A stretch of 64,000 bases of DNA from Nesterenkonia alkaliphila. Its GTDB lineage: Bacteria > Actinomycetota > Actinomycetes > Actinomycetales > Micrococcaceae. Shown here one piece after another: positions 16,802 to 25,915 of this stretch; positions within the stretch are counted from its first letter, which is position 1, and every line of letters begins with the position of its first letter. A program made the translations under genes and the position numbers. The stretch is taken from positions 1-64,000 of the forward strand of contig NZ_WRPM01000011.1 of assembly GCF_009758175.1 (NCBI RefSeq). Direction: 5' to 3'. The notes beneath the pieces were generated by a model. The model made no database searches, was not told where the DNA came from, and saw only the letters and a program-made list of their open reading frames with translations.

Positions 16802-17971
16802 TTAGGCGCACATGCCCCCGGGCCCAGGGTCGGTCGGTGCTTCACCGTCTTCGAGATCGTGGGAGGCCAGCCAGGGCTCCGGATCGATCGGGGCGCCGTC
16901 GGCGCCCCCGGGCCGGACCTCCAGGTGCAGGTGGGGGCCGGTCGATTGCCCGCTGGAGCCGACATCGCCGATGTGGTCTCCAGCCTCGACCCGGTCCCCG
17001 GTGGCGACGTGGATCCCGTGTTCCCACATGTGGATGTAGCGGGTGGCGATGCGTTCCCCGTCGATGGTGTGCTCGATGGTGATCTCTCCGGAAGACCCGC
17101 CGACCATGCCCGCGGAGACGACGACGCCATCGGCGATCGCGAACAGCGGCGTCCCGTCGGGCGCGGCGTAGTCGACGCCCGCGTGAATGCGCCGCTCACC
17201 GGTGACCGGGTGGATGCGCCATCCGAATCCAGAGGTACGCACGTACGTGCCCTCAGGAAGCGGGAATACCAGCCGGGAGGTCTCGGGGACATCGGGGTCC
17301 GGCGGTGGACCATCGCCACCAGGTTCCTCGGTGACCAGCGTGTCGATGATGTCGAGGGCGACCGGCTCCCAGTTCGCATACCGGTCAGGGTGGGCCGAGA
17401 CTTCCACCGCCTGGGCGACCTCGCCGCGCTCCATGTCTTCCCAGCCGGGAATATCCAGCAGCCCCCGCGGTGAGGGGTAGTTCGGGCCGGTGGGGCCGCC
17501 GAAGAACGCCTCGACCTGGTAGCTCACGTCCATGAGTTCTTCGACCGTGCCCCACCCGGATTGCGGTCGCATCTGAAACAGACCAAGGCTGTCGTGGTCG
17601 GAGCCGTTACCGTCGTTGTCGTAGTCCTGCGACTCGGGGTAGGCACCGGTGTTGGCCAGTTGCCGCAGGGTCGACTCGGTCAGTGCGGCCATCAGAGCGA
17701 TGATGATCGCCTCCCGGTTGATGCCCTCGATGCGGCTACCGCCGGTGATGATCGACCCCGCATGTTCCAGCTGGGTCCGACCCAGGCGGACGGGCTCCCC
17801 GTTCGCGGTCTCGGAGACCAGCTCGTCAGGGATCGGTCCCACGTTCAGGTCCACAGGCGTGCACATGCCCTGCTGGCTGGAGGCAGGGTTGGCGACCACG
17901 CCGACCCCAACAACGAGCAGCATGGGCGCGAAGAGGGCCAGGACGAGGACAGCGGTGAGGATCTTCTTCAT
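16802..17971 (-). CDS. Transglycosylase-like plus M23 peptidase wall-opening protein
   Basis: 389 residues. An N-terminal signal or anchor helix (ILTAVLVLALFAPMLLVVGV). Residues ~80-190 look like a lysozyme-type domain, with Glu in MAALTESTLRQL and the DSLGLFQMRPQSGWGT motif. Residues ~255-370 are an M23 metallopeptidase: GFGWRIHPVTGERRIHAGVDY supplies the first His/Asp pair and GPHLHLEVRP the HxH pair. The two hydrolases cut glycan and peptide links of peptidoglycan, as in other Gram-positive conjugation systems, letting the channel cross the wall. It lies between the DUF6112 genes and the VirB8-like gene. Confidence 0.88.
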   Translation of the reverse strand: MKKILTAVLVLALFAPMLLVVGVGVVANPASSQQGMCTPVDLNVGPIPDELVSETANGEPVRLGRTQLEHAGSIITGGSRIEGINREAIIIALMAALTESTLRQLANTGAYPESQDYDNDGNGSDHDSLGLFQMRPQSGWGTVEELMDVSYQVEAFFGGPTGPNYPSPRGLLDIPGWEDMERGEVAQAVEVSAHPDRYANWEPVALDIIDTLVTEEPGGDGPPPDPDVPETSRLVFPLPEGTYVRTSGFGWRIHPVTGERRIHAGVDYAAPDGTPLFAIADGVVVSAGMVGGSSGEITIEHTIDGERIATRYIHMWEHGIHVATGDRVEAGDHIGDVGSSGQSTGPHLHLEVRPGGADGAPIDPEPWLASHDLEDGEAPTDPGPGGMCA

Positions 17972-17989
17972 GACCGGCCTCCGCTCCGC

Positions 17990-18655
17990 TCACTGCAGCG
18001 GCTGATCGAGAAGGGACAGCCGCAGCAGGTGACAATCCTCCCCGTCGGGCGGGCAGGTCAAGAACATGGTGAAAGCGACCTGGTGGGCGGAGGTCTCGGG
18101 CTCTCCGTACCAGACGCCTTCGCGGTGACGGGTGCCGGTGACCGTGTAGGCGACCGTGCCCTCCTCCAGCGCATCACCGCCCACCGCGACGGCTTCATCC
18201 CAAGCCTCGGGGACGTAGACCTCGTCGATCTCGAGCCACTGCCGCGTCTTGAACTCCTGCAGCGCGATCCAGGTCTCCTGGTCGGGCAGATAGTTCTCCA
18301 AGTCGGCAACCAGCCCGTTGGTTTCCTCCCCGGTGGGGTCTGCGACCTCGAGCAGCGCCTGCCGGTAGTCGCCCGGCATCAGGGTGGTGTGGGTGTCCCA
18401 GGTGAACAGGGCGTGGGCGGCGCCGGTGGCGAACTCTTCCGGATCGTTCGTCTCCGGTACCGGGTGCACCACCGGCGCCGGCGGGCTCGGTGGCTGACTG
18501 GTCGCTGCCGGTGGCGCCTCGTCGGAGCTGCGCTCGGGTGGGCCGATGATCAGGCCGTAGACGCCGGTCGCGACGATGAGCAGGACGAGGCCGCCGGTGA
18601 TCGCAGCGGCGATCATCAGGCCGGTCTTGCGGTTGCTGGTGGTGGGACGGGCCAT
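17990..18655 (-). CDS. Single-pass membrane protein, VirB8/TcpC-like candidate
   Basis: 221 residues from ATG 18653-18655 with AAGGA upstream. One N-terminal membrane helix (LMIAAAITGGLVLLIVATGVYGLII) is followed by a Pro/Ala-rich linker (~45-70) and an extracytoplasmic domain of ~150 residues with alternating strands (TVAYTVTGTRHREGVWYGE, HQVAFTMFLTCPP). Anchor, linker and a ~150-residue NTF2-like domain are the layout of VirB8/TcpC channel proteins, and the gene lies between the wall hydrolase and other transfer genes. Sequence-level recognition is weak; the call is by architecture and context. Confidence 0.5.
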   Translation of the reverse strand: MARPTTSNRKTGLMIAAAITGGLVLLIVATGVYGLIIGPPERSSDEAPPAATSQPPSPPAPVVHPVPETNDPEEFATGAAHALFTWDTHTTLMPGDYRQALLEVADPTGEETNGLVADLENYLPDQETWIALQEFKTRQWLEIDEVYVPEAWDEAVAVGGDALEEGTVAYTVTGTRHREGVWYGEPETSAHQVAFTMFLTCPPDGEDCHLLRLSLLDQPLQ

Positions 18656-18727
18656 GGTCCAGGTGTCCTTCCAGATGAGCGTTACGGGTCGCAAGCACAG
18701 GTACGCCGCCCTCCCGCCGGGCACCTC

Positions 18728-19456
18728 TCAGATGCTGCGCCCCCGGCCTTCCCGCAGCCGGGCCTGGAAAAGCTCCCGTTCGACCGCTTCCTCGGCGGCG
18801 GCTCGCTCGGACTGCTCTCGTGCCCAGGTGCGGGCACGGTCGATGAGGCGCTCGATGTCTGAGGGCAGCGAGGTACCTTCGGCTTGCGGGCGCATCTGCG
18901 TGGACCCGTCGGGCATGAGCGCCGGGCCTTTCTCGACCCAGTCCCACCCGATGGGCACCCGCTCGTCGTCCTCCCAGTCGGTGCCGCGGGCGTAACGCTC
19001 TTCGATGGCGAAGCAGGAGCCATCCCGGCCAGCGGCCGGCATGAAGACGTAGTTGCCGGGGTCGAAGGCGAACGGGTCGCCCTCGTCGTAGAAGAAGACG
19101 TGCTCGGCATACTCGCGGCGCACCTCGTGAAGGCCTTCGTGCAGGAGCATCATCTGCTGGGCGCGGTACTCCTCATCCATCTCGTAGGCCGCTGGCTCAA
19201 GAGCCGGCGGCTGGAGGGCCCCGGTGACGAGCAGATAGTCGTCGCTGTGCTGATCGATGCGCATCGCGTACCCGTGCTCGGTGCGTTCGATGTAGAGCGT
19301 GGCGATGGTGGCGCCCTCGTCGTTGTCGAAATCCACCCGACCGAAGTCAGCCTCCCTCTCCTCGCGCGGTCGTCCCTCCGGACTCGCGGTCTGGCCCTGC
19401 GCCCACACGTGGGGCTCAAGGCGATCGCCGCGGTCGTACGGTGTCAGTTCGGGCAT
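18728..19456 (-). CDS. Hypothetical acidic protein of the transfer region
   Basis: 242 residues from ATG 19454-19456 with AAGGAGA eight bases upstream. The product is rich in Asp, Glu and Tyr. Two repeated-looking blocks occur: GATIATLYIERTEHGYAMRID and a later stretch ending in SCFAIEERYARGTDW. The C-terminal ~60 residues form a charged helix (DIERLIDRARTWAREQSERA). No signal peptide and no membrane helix. It is conserved in position between ParB-side genes and the VirB8-like gene, but I do not recognise a family. Confidence 0.6.
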   Translation of the reverse strand: MPELTPYDRGDRLEPHVWAQGQTASPEGRPREEREADFGRVDFDNDEGATIATLYIERTEHGYAMRIDQHSDDYLLVTGALQPPALEPAAYEMDEEYRAQQMMLLHEGLHEVRREYAEHVFFYDEGDPFAFDPGNYVFMPAAGRDGSCFAIEERYARGTDWEDDERVPIGWDWVEKGPALMPDGSTQMRPQAEGTSLPSDIERLIDRARTWAREQSERAAAEEAVERELFQARLREGRGRSI

Positions 19457-19553
19457 CTCGCGTTCTCCTTCCGGTGGGTCCTGCCAGGCAGGTAGGTGCC
19501 CGCACACAGGAAAGCGCCCCACCCGATGAGGGCTGGGCGCAGCATCGGCGCAG

Positions 19554-20003
19554 TCAACGACCGAACGATCCAGGCGATCTGCTCCGGTCTCTCCTGGCCT
19601 CTGGAGAGGCCGGCAGCGTGTTCTCTCGCTCGGCGAGCGTCTCGGCGAGGGGTCCGCGGCGCCAAGCGATCTGACCGTTGCAGGCGAAGCCGGCGATTAC
19701 CTCGTCGGTGGCCCGGGAGATAAACCGGGACGCCTGCTTGAGGTGGTAAGCGGCGGTTTCAGCGTGTTCGGCGCCGAGCGCGGCATCACCGTGATCGGTC
19801 ACGGCGCGGCCGCGTTCCCGGTCGTGGAAGCTCGACATCTGTGAGAGCACCTGGACCAGCGCCGTCAGCCCGGCCTGGAGTTCCCCGAGGACCTGATAGC
19901 TGTCCTCGGGGTTGTCGATGCTGCGACTGGCCAGGGCGAAGTCGGCCACCGCGGTGCCGAACGCTTCGGCTGCCTGGGCGGGGTCGTCACTGCTCGGCAG
20001 CAT
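19554..20003 (-). CDS. Small helical protein coupled to ParB-like gene
   Basis: 149 residues from ATG 20001-20003 with GAGGA nine bases upstream. The start overlaps the end of the ParB-like gene by 17 bases, so the two are translationally coupled. The product is mostly helical (AQAAEAFGTAVADFALASRS; LQAGLTALVQVLSQMSSFHD; AETAAYHLKQASRFISRATD) with a basic tail. Such four-helix proteins accompany ParB-like genes on actinobacterial elements, but a function is not established here. Confidence 0.6.
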   Translation of the reverse strand: MLPSSDDPAQAAEAFGTAVADFALASRSIDNPEDSYQVLGELQAGLTALVQVLSQMSSFHDRERGRAVTDHGDAALGAEHAETAAYHLKQASRFISRATDEVIAGFACNGQIAWRRGPLAETLAERENTLPASPEARRDRSRSPGSFGR

Positions 20004-21084
20004 GACTGGGGTCCTCTCGTGCGGCAGTGGCGGTCTCGAAGAAGGCCGTGGCGCCCTGGATGTAGGTGGCGATGATCTCCCATTGGTCGGCGTCGGCGTA
20101 CCGGCCGACATCGGTCGGGTTGATGCGCTCCCACCAGCCGTGTTCGCGACGCAGCAGGTCCACGAGCCGACGGATCGCATGCTTCTGCCGCAGCAGCGGA
20201 TCGACGTCTGACCAGCCGACACGCTTCCCGGCGTCCTTGCCCGCTTCGGCCTCGGCCAGTTGTGTGACCCGGGCGACGGCGAGGCCGGCTTCTTTGACCA
20301 TCTCTGCCGCCGGCAGGTTCGCGTCGAGTCCGTCGCGTTCTTTCTTCGCGGCCTCACGGACGGGTTCAGGCGTGTCGGGGTGCTCTGCCCACTTCTGCAG
20401 GCGGGCGAGGTGCTGGGCGGTTTTGACCTGCTGGTAGCGGCCGTTGACCTTCCCGTCTTCGTTTAACGCCAGCAGCGCTTCGGCGGCCTGTTGGCGCACC
20501 AGGGGGTCTTCGTCGTCGCTGGCGGCGATGCGTTTGAGCTCGGAGACCTGTTCGAGCATGGTGCGGGAGTCCCTCCCGGTGACGGCCTTCGCCGCCTGCA
20601 CACGTGACTTCGTGCTGTTGCCGGTTGCCGGGGGTGCCGAATCGGCACCCCCGTGCCCCTGATCCTCGTTGGCGAGGTGTGCCTCGCGCTCGGGCGAGCC
20701 GAAGCGGGTCTTCTGGTCGCGGCGTTCGGCTTCTTCGGCGTAGAGGGCTTTGAGCTCCTCGTACAGGGAGGCCTGTTCGACGGGTTTGAGGGCCTTGCGC
20801 AGCGTCTGCTCATCACGGATAGCCAGCACACGAGAAAGTTCAGTGGACACGCCGTGGACGATCCAGATCGGGGTGACCTTGTACCCGAGCTTCTCCAGGG
20901 CCGCCAGCCGGCGGTGCCCAGAGATGAGCACGTAATCCTCGGTCACCGACGGCGGGGTGATGATCCCGACACGCTGGATCGACTCGCACAGCTCCTCGAT
21001 ATCCTCCTCGACATCGCGCCGGTAGGCGCGGCCACGCACGATCTGGCCGATCGCGTGCTCGAGCACGAGGTGCCCGCGGCTCAT
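19987..21084 (-). CDS. ParB-like partition/regulatory protein
   Basis: 365 residues. The N-terminal ParB/Srx-type domain shows EDIEELCESIQRVGIITPPSV, then the ISGHRRLAALEKLG motif in which the GxRR box contacts CTP or DNA in the family. Residues ~90-120 (RDEQTLRKALKPVEQASLYEEL) match the helical region that follows in ParB-like proteins. The C-terminal half is Glu/Lys/Ala-rich helices. No ParA ATPase gene is adjacent, so it may serve element maintenance or regulation alone. Its ATG overlaps the upstream gene stop by 4 bases. Confidence 0.82.
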   Translation of the reverse strand: MSRGHLVLEHAIGQIVRGRAYRRDVEEDIEELCESIQRVGIITPPSVTEDYVLISGHRRLAALEKLGYKVTPIWIVHGVSTELSRVLAIRDEQTLRKALKPVEQASLYEELKALYAEEAERRDQKTRFGSPEREAHLANEDQGHGGADSAPPATGNSTKSRVQAAKAVTGRDSRTMLEQVSELKRIAASDDEDPLVRQQAAEALLALNEDGKVNGRYQQVKTAQHLARLQKWAEHPDTPEPVREAAKKERDGLDANLPAAEMVKEAGLAVARVTQLAEAEAGKDAGKRVGWSDVDPLLRQKHAIRRLVDLLRREHGWWERINPTDVGRYADADQWEIIATYIQGATAFFETATAAREDPSHAAEQ

Positions 21085-21887
21085 GGCAGCCCCTGCCCGG
21101 TCAGGCGCTTTGAGGCGTCCACCAAGTCGATGTCGCTCAGCAGGTCAGCGAGCTGGTCTCCGAGCAGAACGCGTGCGAACAGGCCCCGTTCGGGCTCACC
21201 GCGGCGGGGCGTGCGGCCAACGGTGAGGCGGACCAGGCCCCGCCAGGCATCGGGGCGGAACCCGAGACGGGTGGCGATGTGGATGTCGCCAGAGGCGGTC
21301 TCCGAGGCCGCCTCACGGGAGGACAGCCCGCACACCCGATGGACGAGATAGTCCACGGCCTGCTTGATGGGACGAGCCTGCCAGCCGGTGGCGACCAGGA
21401 ACACCGCCGCGGTGCGCACCACCCGATCGACCCCGCCGTCGCTGCCATCCACATCGTCGCTGCGAGGATGGATATCGAAGAGGAACTCTGTGTAATCGCC
21501 CGCGCGCACCGGATGGTCGGGCGGACGCAGCTCAGGACGGCGGGCAGCATCGGAGGAGATGATCCCGCGTTCGGCTTCGGTCTCGGCGCGAATGGACTTC
21601 GCGACAGCGTCGGTGACCACGGCCCAGGGGTCCGCTGCGCGCACGGTGGAGCGGGTACGCATGGCGAAGAACGCCTCGGCCGCGGCATCTTCGGCACTGC
21701 GATGCCAGGCTTTGGCGATGGGCGTGTACTTTCTGGTGGCATAGATCATCAGCTCGGCAGCGACAGGGCTGGTCGCCCAGGCGCCTGCAGCATCGAGTTC
21801 GGTGATGACCTGGCGCAACCCCTCCCCGGTGGTGAAGTCGATACCTTCGCCAGGCTGGCGGTTCAGGGTCAGATCGGTGGTGTTCAT
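21081..21887 (-). CDS. Hypothetical protein, sigma-factor-like N-terminal half
   Basis: 268 residues. The segment YATRKYTPIAKAWHRSAEDAAAEAFFAM followed by WAVVTDAVAKSIRAE has the rhythm of a sigma-70 region-2 domain (helices with DAAAEAFFAM, a long Arg/Lys helix), but the -10 recognition residues are not clear. The C-terminal half has an HRVCGLSSREAASETASGD stretch resembling a helix-turn-helix, then IATRLGFRPDAWRGLVRLTVG. It is the gene before parB in the same unit. Likely DNA-binding; precise role unknown. Confidence 0.6.
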   Translation of the reverse strand: MNTTDLTLNRQPGEGIDFTTGEGLRQVITELDAAGAWATSPVAAELMIYATRKYTPIAKAWHRSAEDAAAEAFFAMRTRSTVRAADPWAVVTDAVAKSIRAETEAERGIISSDAARRPELRPPDHPVRAGDYTEFLFDIHPRSDDVDGSDGGVDRVVRTAAVFLVATGWQARPIKQAVDYLVHRVCGLSSREAASETASGDIHIATRLGFRPDAWRGLVRLTVGRTPRRGEPERGLFARVLLGDQLADLLSDIDLVDASKRLTGQGLP

Positions 21888-21985
21888 GGCGATGTCCTCA
21901 GCACTTCTCGGTCATGGTGTGGGTTAGGTACGGACCCGAACCGGTCGGCCACCGAGGCCGTGCGTACGGACGCACGAAGCCACGC

Positions 21986-22006
21986 CCTGCAGGCCGGGCC
22001 TGCAGG
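21986..22006. repeat. Short perfect hairpin with adjacent A-run
   Basis: Arms CCTGCAGGC and GCCTGCAGG around CGG, followed on the plus strand by TGACGGAGAAAAAAA. For minus-strand transcripts the T-run precedes the stem, so it does not fit a simple terminator of the upstream genes. Confidence 0.55.
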
Positions 22007-22143
22007 TGACGGAGAAAAAAAGGGGACTACAGCGGTGCCGAGCACGAGACCAGCCCCGTGGGGCGGTACGTGAAGCGGTACGAGTCGAAAAGGTGTGCGG
22101 TGTGTTCAGTCGGCGCCACGAGGGATGCCGGGCTGAGCTGTGT

Positions 22144-22554
22144 TCATCGGCTCACCCCGTCTCGTCCCACAACCGGCGTGCGGGGCTGCTCGACCGTGGT
22201 GGGTTCAAGTTCGGCACCGCGTTCGGCCAGGCGCTGCTGCAGCTTTCCCCGCTGCTGCTGAGCGAACTGGGTGACTGCGGCGTGAAGCTGTGGGGCCAGT
22301 TCCGTGCTGCGGCCCAGTGCCCCGCCTGCACCGCGGGCGGCGAGGTCTGTCGGCCGCACCCACTCCACCTCGGTACGCCCGCGCGGGATCCTGCCCTCGG
22401 TGAGCGTCGGGTCCGGGTCGGTCGCCAGTCGTGACCGCTCGGCCTCGGTGGCTTCAGCCGCGGACTCCTGGGCAAAGTCGGCGCGTTCAATGCGCCCGGC
22501 CTGCAGAGTCGCGGCGTCCTCCTTCAACGTTTGGGGGTCAGGTGTCGGGCTCAT
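22144..22554 (-). CDS. Small hypothetical protein
   Basis: 136 residues from ATG 22552-22554 with AAGGA eight bases upstream; it overlaps the end of the DUF2637 gene by 17 bases. The N-terminal half is a highly charged helix (LKEDAATLQAGRIERADFAQ); the C-terminal half contains LHAAVTQFAQQQRGKLQQRL, a probable coiled coil. No enzyme or membrane motif. It is probably part of the replication/maintenance unit with the DUF2637 and primase genes. Confidence 0.55.
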   Translation of the reverse strand: MSPTPDPQTLKEDAATLQAGRIERADFAQESAAEATEAERSRLATDPDPTLTEGRIPRGRTEVEWVRPTDLAARGAGGALGRSTELAPQLHAAVTQFAQQQRGKLQQRLAERGAELEPTTVEQPRTPVVGRDGVSR

Positions 22555-23311
22555 CGTCGTTCCTTCCCTTGGCTGTCGCACCTGCTGGTACAGGTGGCTG
22601 CCTGTCAGGTGCGGCGACCCACCGGCCCACCGTGGTCGGATGCACTCCGACTCGCTCAGCGACCTGCCGGAGCGAGAGGTCCCGGTCTGGATCTGTGGCC
22701 AGAGCGATCGCCAGGGCACGCCGTTCCTCACGTGACCGCGGTACTGAAGAGGCAATTGGCGGTTCCTCTGGCCTGTCCACCAGACGCGGCTTGGGGCCGG
22801 CACCGTTCTCGTTCGCTGGTTCCTCACCCGGGCGGGGGTTTGTCGATGGCGTCACAGGGCTGGTCGGCTGAGGGGAAGGCGGGGCGGTGTTGCGGATGAG
22901 CTCGACGGTCAGGTGTGTCATCGCCACCAGCGTCAGTGGGGGCACGGAAGCGACGAACGCGGCGATGATCGCCGGGACGCGGTCATCTGCGATGACGATC
23001 GCGTGGGTGATGTTTGCTGCCACCGAGATCCCGGCGCCGCCGGTCAGCAGCAACCACGCGAACCGCCGCGCCGGACCAGTCCCATCTCGGAGGGCGACAA
23101 CGCTGATGGTCGCCTCCAGGATCACCCCGTCAACGACCAACGGCCACAGCCACGCCTGCTGGGCTGGGATCCCGGCCAGCACGGCAAGGTCGCGCAACGC
23201 GGTGAACGAGAGCACGAATGCTGCCCCTGCCAGGCCCAGGGTTCCAGTCACTGCGATCATCACCGGCACGGTTGCCTGGCTGCGTCGTGACCGCGTGGGC
23301 GCCCCGGTCAT
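22538..23311 (-). CDS. DUF2637 membrane protein with C-terminal helix-turn-helix
   Basis: 257 residues from ATG 23309-23311, which overlaps the primase stop by 4 bases. Four membrane helices in the first ~125 residues (TVPVMIAVTGTLGLAGAAFV; WLWPLVVDGVILEATISVVA; FAWLLLTGGAGISVAANITH; VPAIIAAFVASVPPLTLVAM) with the conserved WPLVVDG and NITHA motifs of the DUF2637 (SpdB-related) family from actinobacterial plasmids. The C terminus has a helix-turn-helix (LSLRQVAERVGVHPTTVGRW). Related Spd proteins act in intramycelial plasmid spread (known); here it probably belongs to element replication or transfer. Confidence 0.82.
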   Translation of the reverse strand: MTGAPTRSRRSQATVPVMIAVTGTLGLAGAAFVLSFTALRDLAVLAGIPAQQAWLWPLVVDGVILEATISVVALRDGTGPARRFAWLLLTGGAGISVAANITHAIVIADDRVPAIIAAFVASVPPLTLVAMTHLTVELIRNTAPPSPQPTSPVTPSTNPRPGEEPANENGAGPKPRLVDRPEEPPIASSVPRSREERRALAIALATDPDRDLSLRQVAERVGVHPTTVGRWVAAPDRQPPVPAGATAKGRNDDEPDT

Positions 23312-24195
23312 GACAGGCTCCATCCGGCCGGACGGCTCCTGGATACAGGGGTCGGCTGATCCGACAGGGGGCTCGCGTGCAGGTGGGCGCGGCGGATCGT
23401 TGCGAGGATCTCCCGCTCCCGCATCCCCAGGTTCGTGGCAGTCTCGGCAAGGAAGGCGTAGCTATCGGTCTCGTTCGCGCCGGCTTCGACGAGCCGGCAG
23501 GCCGACCAGAACAGTGCTTCGCTGCGGTTTGAGCCTTCGTAGCGGGCAAGCCATCCGTTGATGCGCTGGGCATGTTCGGTGAGATCTCCATCGGGGACCC
23601 ACCAGTCGGGAGCCTCGGGCCGTAGCGGGGTGAGGAGCTCGCGAACCTGTTCGCCTTCGATCGGAGCGCCGCGGTAGGCGGGGCCGATCGGCTGATAGCG
23701 GTGTGGCTGACCTGCCAGGTGGATCTGTGAGGGCACGGTGATGATGTAGCCGCCGGTGCCGCGGAAGTCCATGTGTGCCTTCTCGCGGCTCCAACTGCTT
23801 TGTGGGTTGTCCGGGTCGGACGGGTAGTACAGGTGCAGGCCCCCGGAGGGGGTGCGCACGGCGTGGGCCCACTGCCTGCCCAGGCCGGTGTCGAAGACGC
23901 GTCGTAGCTCCTCGAAGCCGGTGCCGGAGGCGTGAACATCGATGTCGAGGACCTCGATCCCATGCCCGGTGGGCAGGGCGATGTTTGCCTCGGGTTGCCA
24001 GGACCACCAGCGGTTGATCTGTTGGTGGTCGTCGGTGGCATCGTAGAAGCTGCCGCTGACAGCGGGTCGCTTCGTGCCGGGCCAGCAGGGGAACACTGCC
24101 AGGCCCGCGTCGGCGTAGGTGTGCGCTGCCTCGCGCAACGACAGCCCCGAGGTCTCCTCCAGCGGGAGGAGTGGCTGTCTGGTGGGGTTGGGCAT
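23308..24195 (-). CDS. Bifunctional DNA primase/polymerase (prim-pol)
   Basis: 295 residues. The archaeo-eukaryotic-type prim-pol domain has YADAGLAVFPCWPGTKRP near the N terminus, the metal-binding EVLDIDVHASG at ~81-91, TPSGGLHLYYPS at ~115-126, and GGYIITVPS. A short helical C-terminal part follows, with no helicase domain. It would prime and copy element DNA after transfer or excision. It is translationally coupled to the DUF2637 protein. This is the only replication enzyme visible on the element; no Rep initiator is recognised. Confidence 0.88.
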   Translation of the reverse strand: MPNPTRQPLLPLEETSGLSLREAAHTYADAGLAVFPCWPGTKRPAVSGSFYDATDDHQQINRWWSWQPEANIALPTGHGIEVLDIDVHASGTGFEELRRVFDTGLGRQWAHAVRTPSGGLHLYYPSDPDNPQSSWSREKAHMDFRGTGGYIITVPSQIHLAGQPHRYQPIGPAYRGAPIEGEQVRELLTPLRPEAPDWWVPDGDLTEHAQRINGWLARYEGSNRSEALFWSACRLVEAGANETDSYAFLAETATNLGMREREILATIRRAHLHASPLSDQPTPVSRSRPAGWSLS

Positions 24196-24513
24196 CTTCG
24201 CACCTCCGTGGTGTCTCCCGGGGTGCGGGAGACGGGATTTCAGGCCTTCTCACCTGAAGGTGCGGCAGCGCCCCTTGCTCGGTGGGAGCCTGCTCGGTCC
24301 GGGGCCTGCTCGGCGGGTGGCCAAGCGGCTGGACCGGGAGTCCTACGTGCTATCCATTACGCCCGAAAAATCCGGGCAGGCAACCGTCTGGGGGTGAGGA
24401 TGCGCCGCAGAGTCAGAAACATGCGCGACATCGTCAACTTCGGTGCGTGGAATACGCCGCGACGTGTGGTATTCGCCCCCGGCTCACAGGCAGGGCGTGC
24501 GGGGTGGGTGTGG
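24196..24513. other. 318-base gap upstream of the primase unit
   Basis: No gene is seen. It contains a hairpin (GTCTCCC and GGGAGAC with a 7-base loop, ~24215-24235) and three TGCTCGG words spaced about 15-17 bases apart (~24279-24320). Probably the promoter and leader region for the primase-DUF2637 unit. Confidence 0.5.
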
Positions 24514-25776
24514 TCATCGTGTCAGGCCCGGGTCATCGGGGCCCTGTTCCGGGTGCTGGCGGGGCTGAGGGTGGCCGAGGTCACGGTCGCGTTCGGCCAG
24601 CAGCTCCGAGAGAAGCGCGCCGCGTTCCAGCAGCGTTGCCGCGCTTTCACGCCCCTCACGGCCGGTGCTCATCACCAGGTTGTTCACCTGCTCCAAGACC
24701 GTTTGCGCAGAAGTGTCAGGGGTGGAGGTCTCGAGGATGTGGGAGATCTTGTTCAGGGTCGACGTGTCGTGCTCAGATGGAGGGAACGCAGCCGAGGCGG
24801 TTCCTCCGTCACCGCCCGGCGTGCGGCCGACGACGACGCGGAAGCTGCCCTGCCCGTCGATGCCGGTCGCGTCGAACACTCCAGCATGCAGCCAGCGGTG
24901 TGCCTCGTCTGCTGGCCCTTCGTAGAGCTCGGGCCCGTCCGGGTCATCGGGGTCGGGAACTCGCACGTCAGGGTTGTCTGCTGCCAGTGTCGCCTCCAGG
25001 CGCTGGCGCGTATCAGGGTCCAGGAACGTGCCGGTCACGGCGGGATCGGCTTCTAGGATCCTGCGTAGTGTGCTCACAGCGATCAGGTCCCGAGGCATCC
25101 AGTCCCGGTCGGTGTGCTCCGGCCCGGACACGGTATGTGTCCTGCCTTGGTTCAGTGCGGTCTTCAGCGCGGTCTCGCGCTGATGGACCGCATCTTCAAA
25201 CTCCTCGTACCAGCGACCGAGCTCCACGGAGATCACCTGCTTCTCACCTTGGCCGGTCAGCACCCACGAGGGGCTCTCTGATGCGAACGGGCGAGGCGGC
25301 AGCCGATGACGGTCCAAGGCGCTTGCGATGGCGTCGGCCTTGCGTTCAGCCTGCTCGAGGCCGGCGAGCAACTCGGGAAGACGTGAGGCCTGCGCCGCCA
25401 GGGTCAGGCATTGCTCGCGCCAGTCGGCGTGCGCGTCTTCGAAGGCATCCTCATCGACGCTGCCGCCGCGGGTGCGGAAGGCGTTTCGGTCCGGTTCAGG
25501 AGGAAACATCTCGGCGACCAGCTCCGGAATCCCGGAGTCCTCGAAAGGTTCCCATGCCCGGAACTGGGCGCCATCGGTCAGCGACCAGCCCGAGACACGG
25601 GAGCGGAGCTCGTCGAGGTCGGGGTTTCGTTCCCGGCCCTCGATCAGGGCACGCAGCAGATATCGCACCGTGCTGTTCGCGTGTTCGCCCGAAGAGGTGT
25701 CCACGGTGAACCGCACGCGCACCGTCTGCGTTGCAGCCGGCGTCGAGTGTCCAGCGGGGCGCTCGATATCACTCAT
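24514..25776 (-). CDS. Large hypothetical protein, paralogue of its upstream neighbour
   Basis: 420 residues, mostly acidic, no membrane segment. Residues ~1-60 start with a strand-rich VRVRFTVDTSSGEHANSTVR. A central basic/helical part follows. Near ~290-395 is a block, GPADEAHRWLHAGVFDATGI, SFRVVVGRTP, then HDTSTLNKISHILETSTPDT and EQVNNLVMSTGREG. The same order of elements occurs in the next upstream gene product (GPADEAAMYLAEGTYRAFDG, YALVVAPSE, HDSRTLDEIAQLLQDHRPDQ). The shared domain has no name I know. The gene has a weak ribosome-binding site. Likely an ICE accessory protein. Confidence 0.65.
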   Translation of the reverse strand: MSDIERPAGHSTPAATQTVRVRFTVDTSSGEHANSTVRYLLRALIEGRERNPDLDELRSRVSGWSLTDGAQFRAWEPFEDSGIPELVAEMFPPEPDRNAFRTRGGSVDEDAFEDAHADWREQCLTLAAQASRLPELLAGLEQAERKADAIASALDRHRLPPRPFASESPSWVLTGQGEKQVISVELGRWYEEFEDAVHQRETALKTALNQGRTHTVSGPEHTDRDWMPRDLIAVSTLRRILEADPAVTGTFLDPDTRQRLEATLAADNPDVRVPDPDDPDGPELYEGPADEAHRWLHAGVFDATGIDGQGSFRVVVGRTPGGDGGTASAAFPPSEHDTSTLNKISHILETSTPDTSAQTVLEQVNNLVMSTGREGRESAATLLERGALLSELLAERDRDLGHPQPRQHPEQGPDDPGLTR

Positions 25777-25915
25777 GGCAGAGAGGTCCTTTCGTGCTCA
25801 TAGCGGTGTTGAAAGAGATAAGGTCCTTCCACCTCGTGCGTACCCATCGCAGTGCGACGAGTGCATCCCTGCGAGGCGAAAATGCACGGCAAAGTCATGT
25901 ATTTGCGCGAGAGCG

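Noticed and set aside
21986-22006. Rho-independent terminator for the genes at 22.1-24.2 kb
   Set aside because: On the minus strand the T-run comes before the stem, the wrong order for a terminator.
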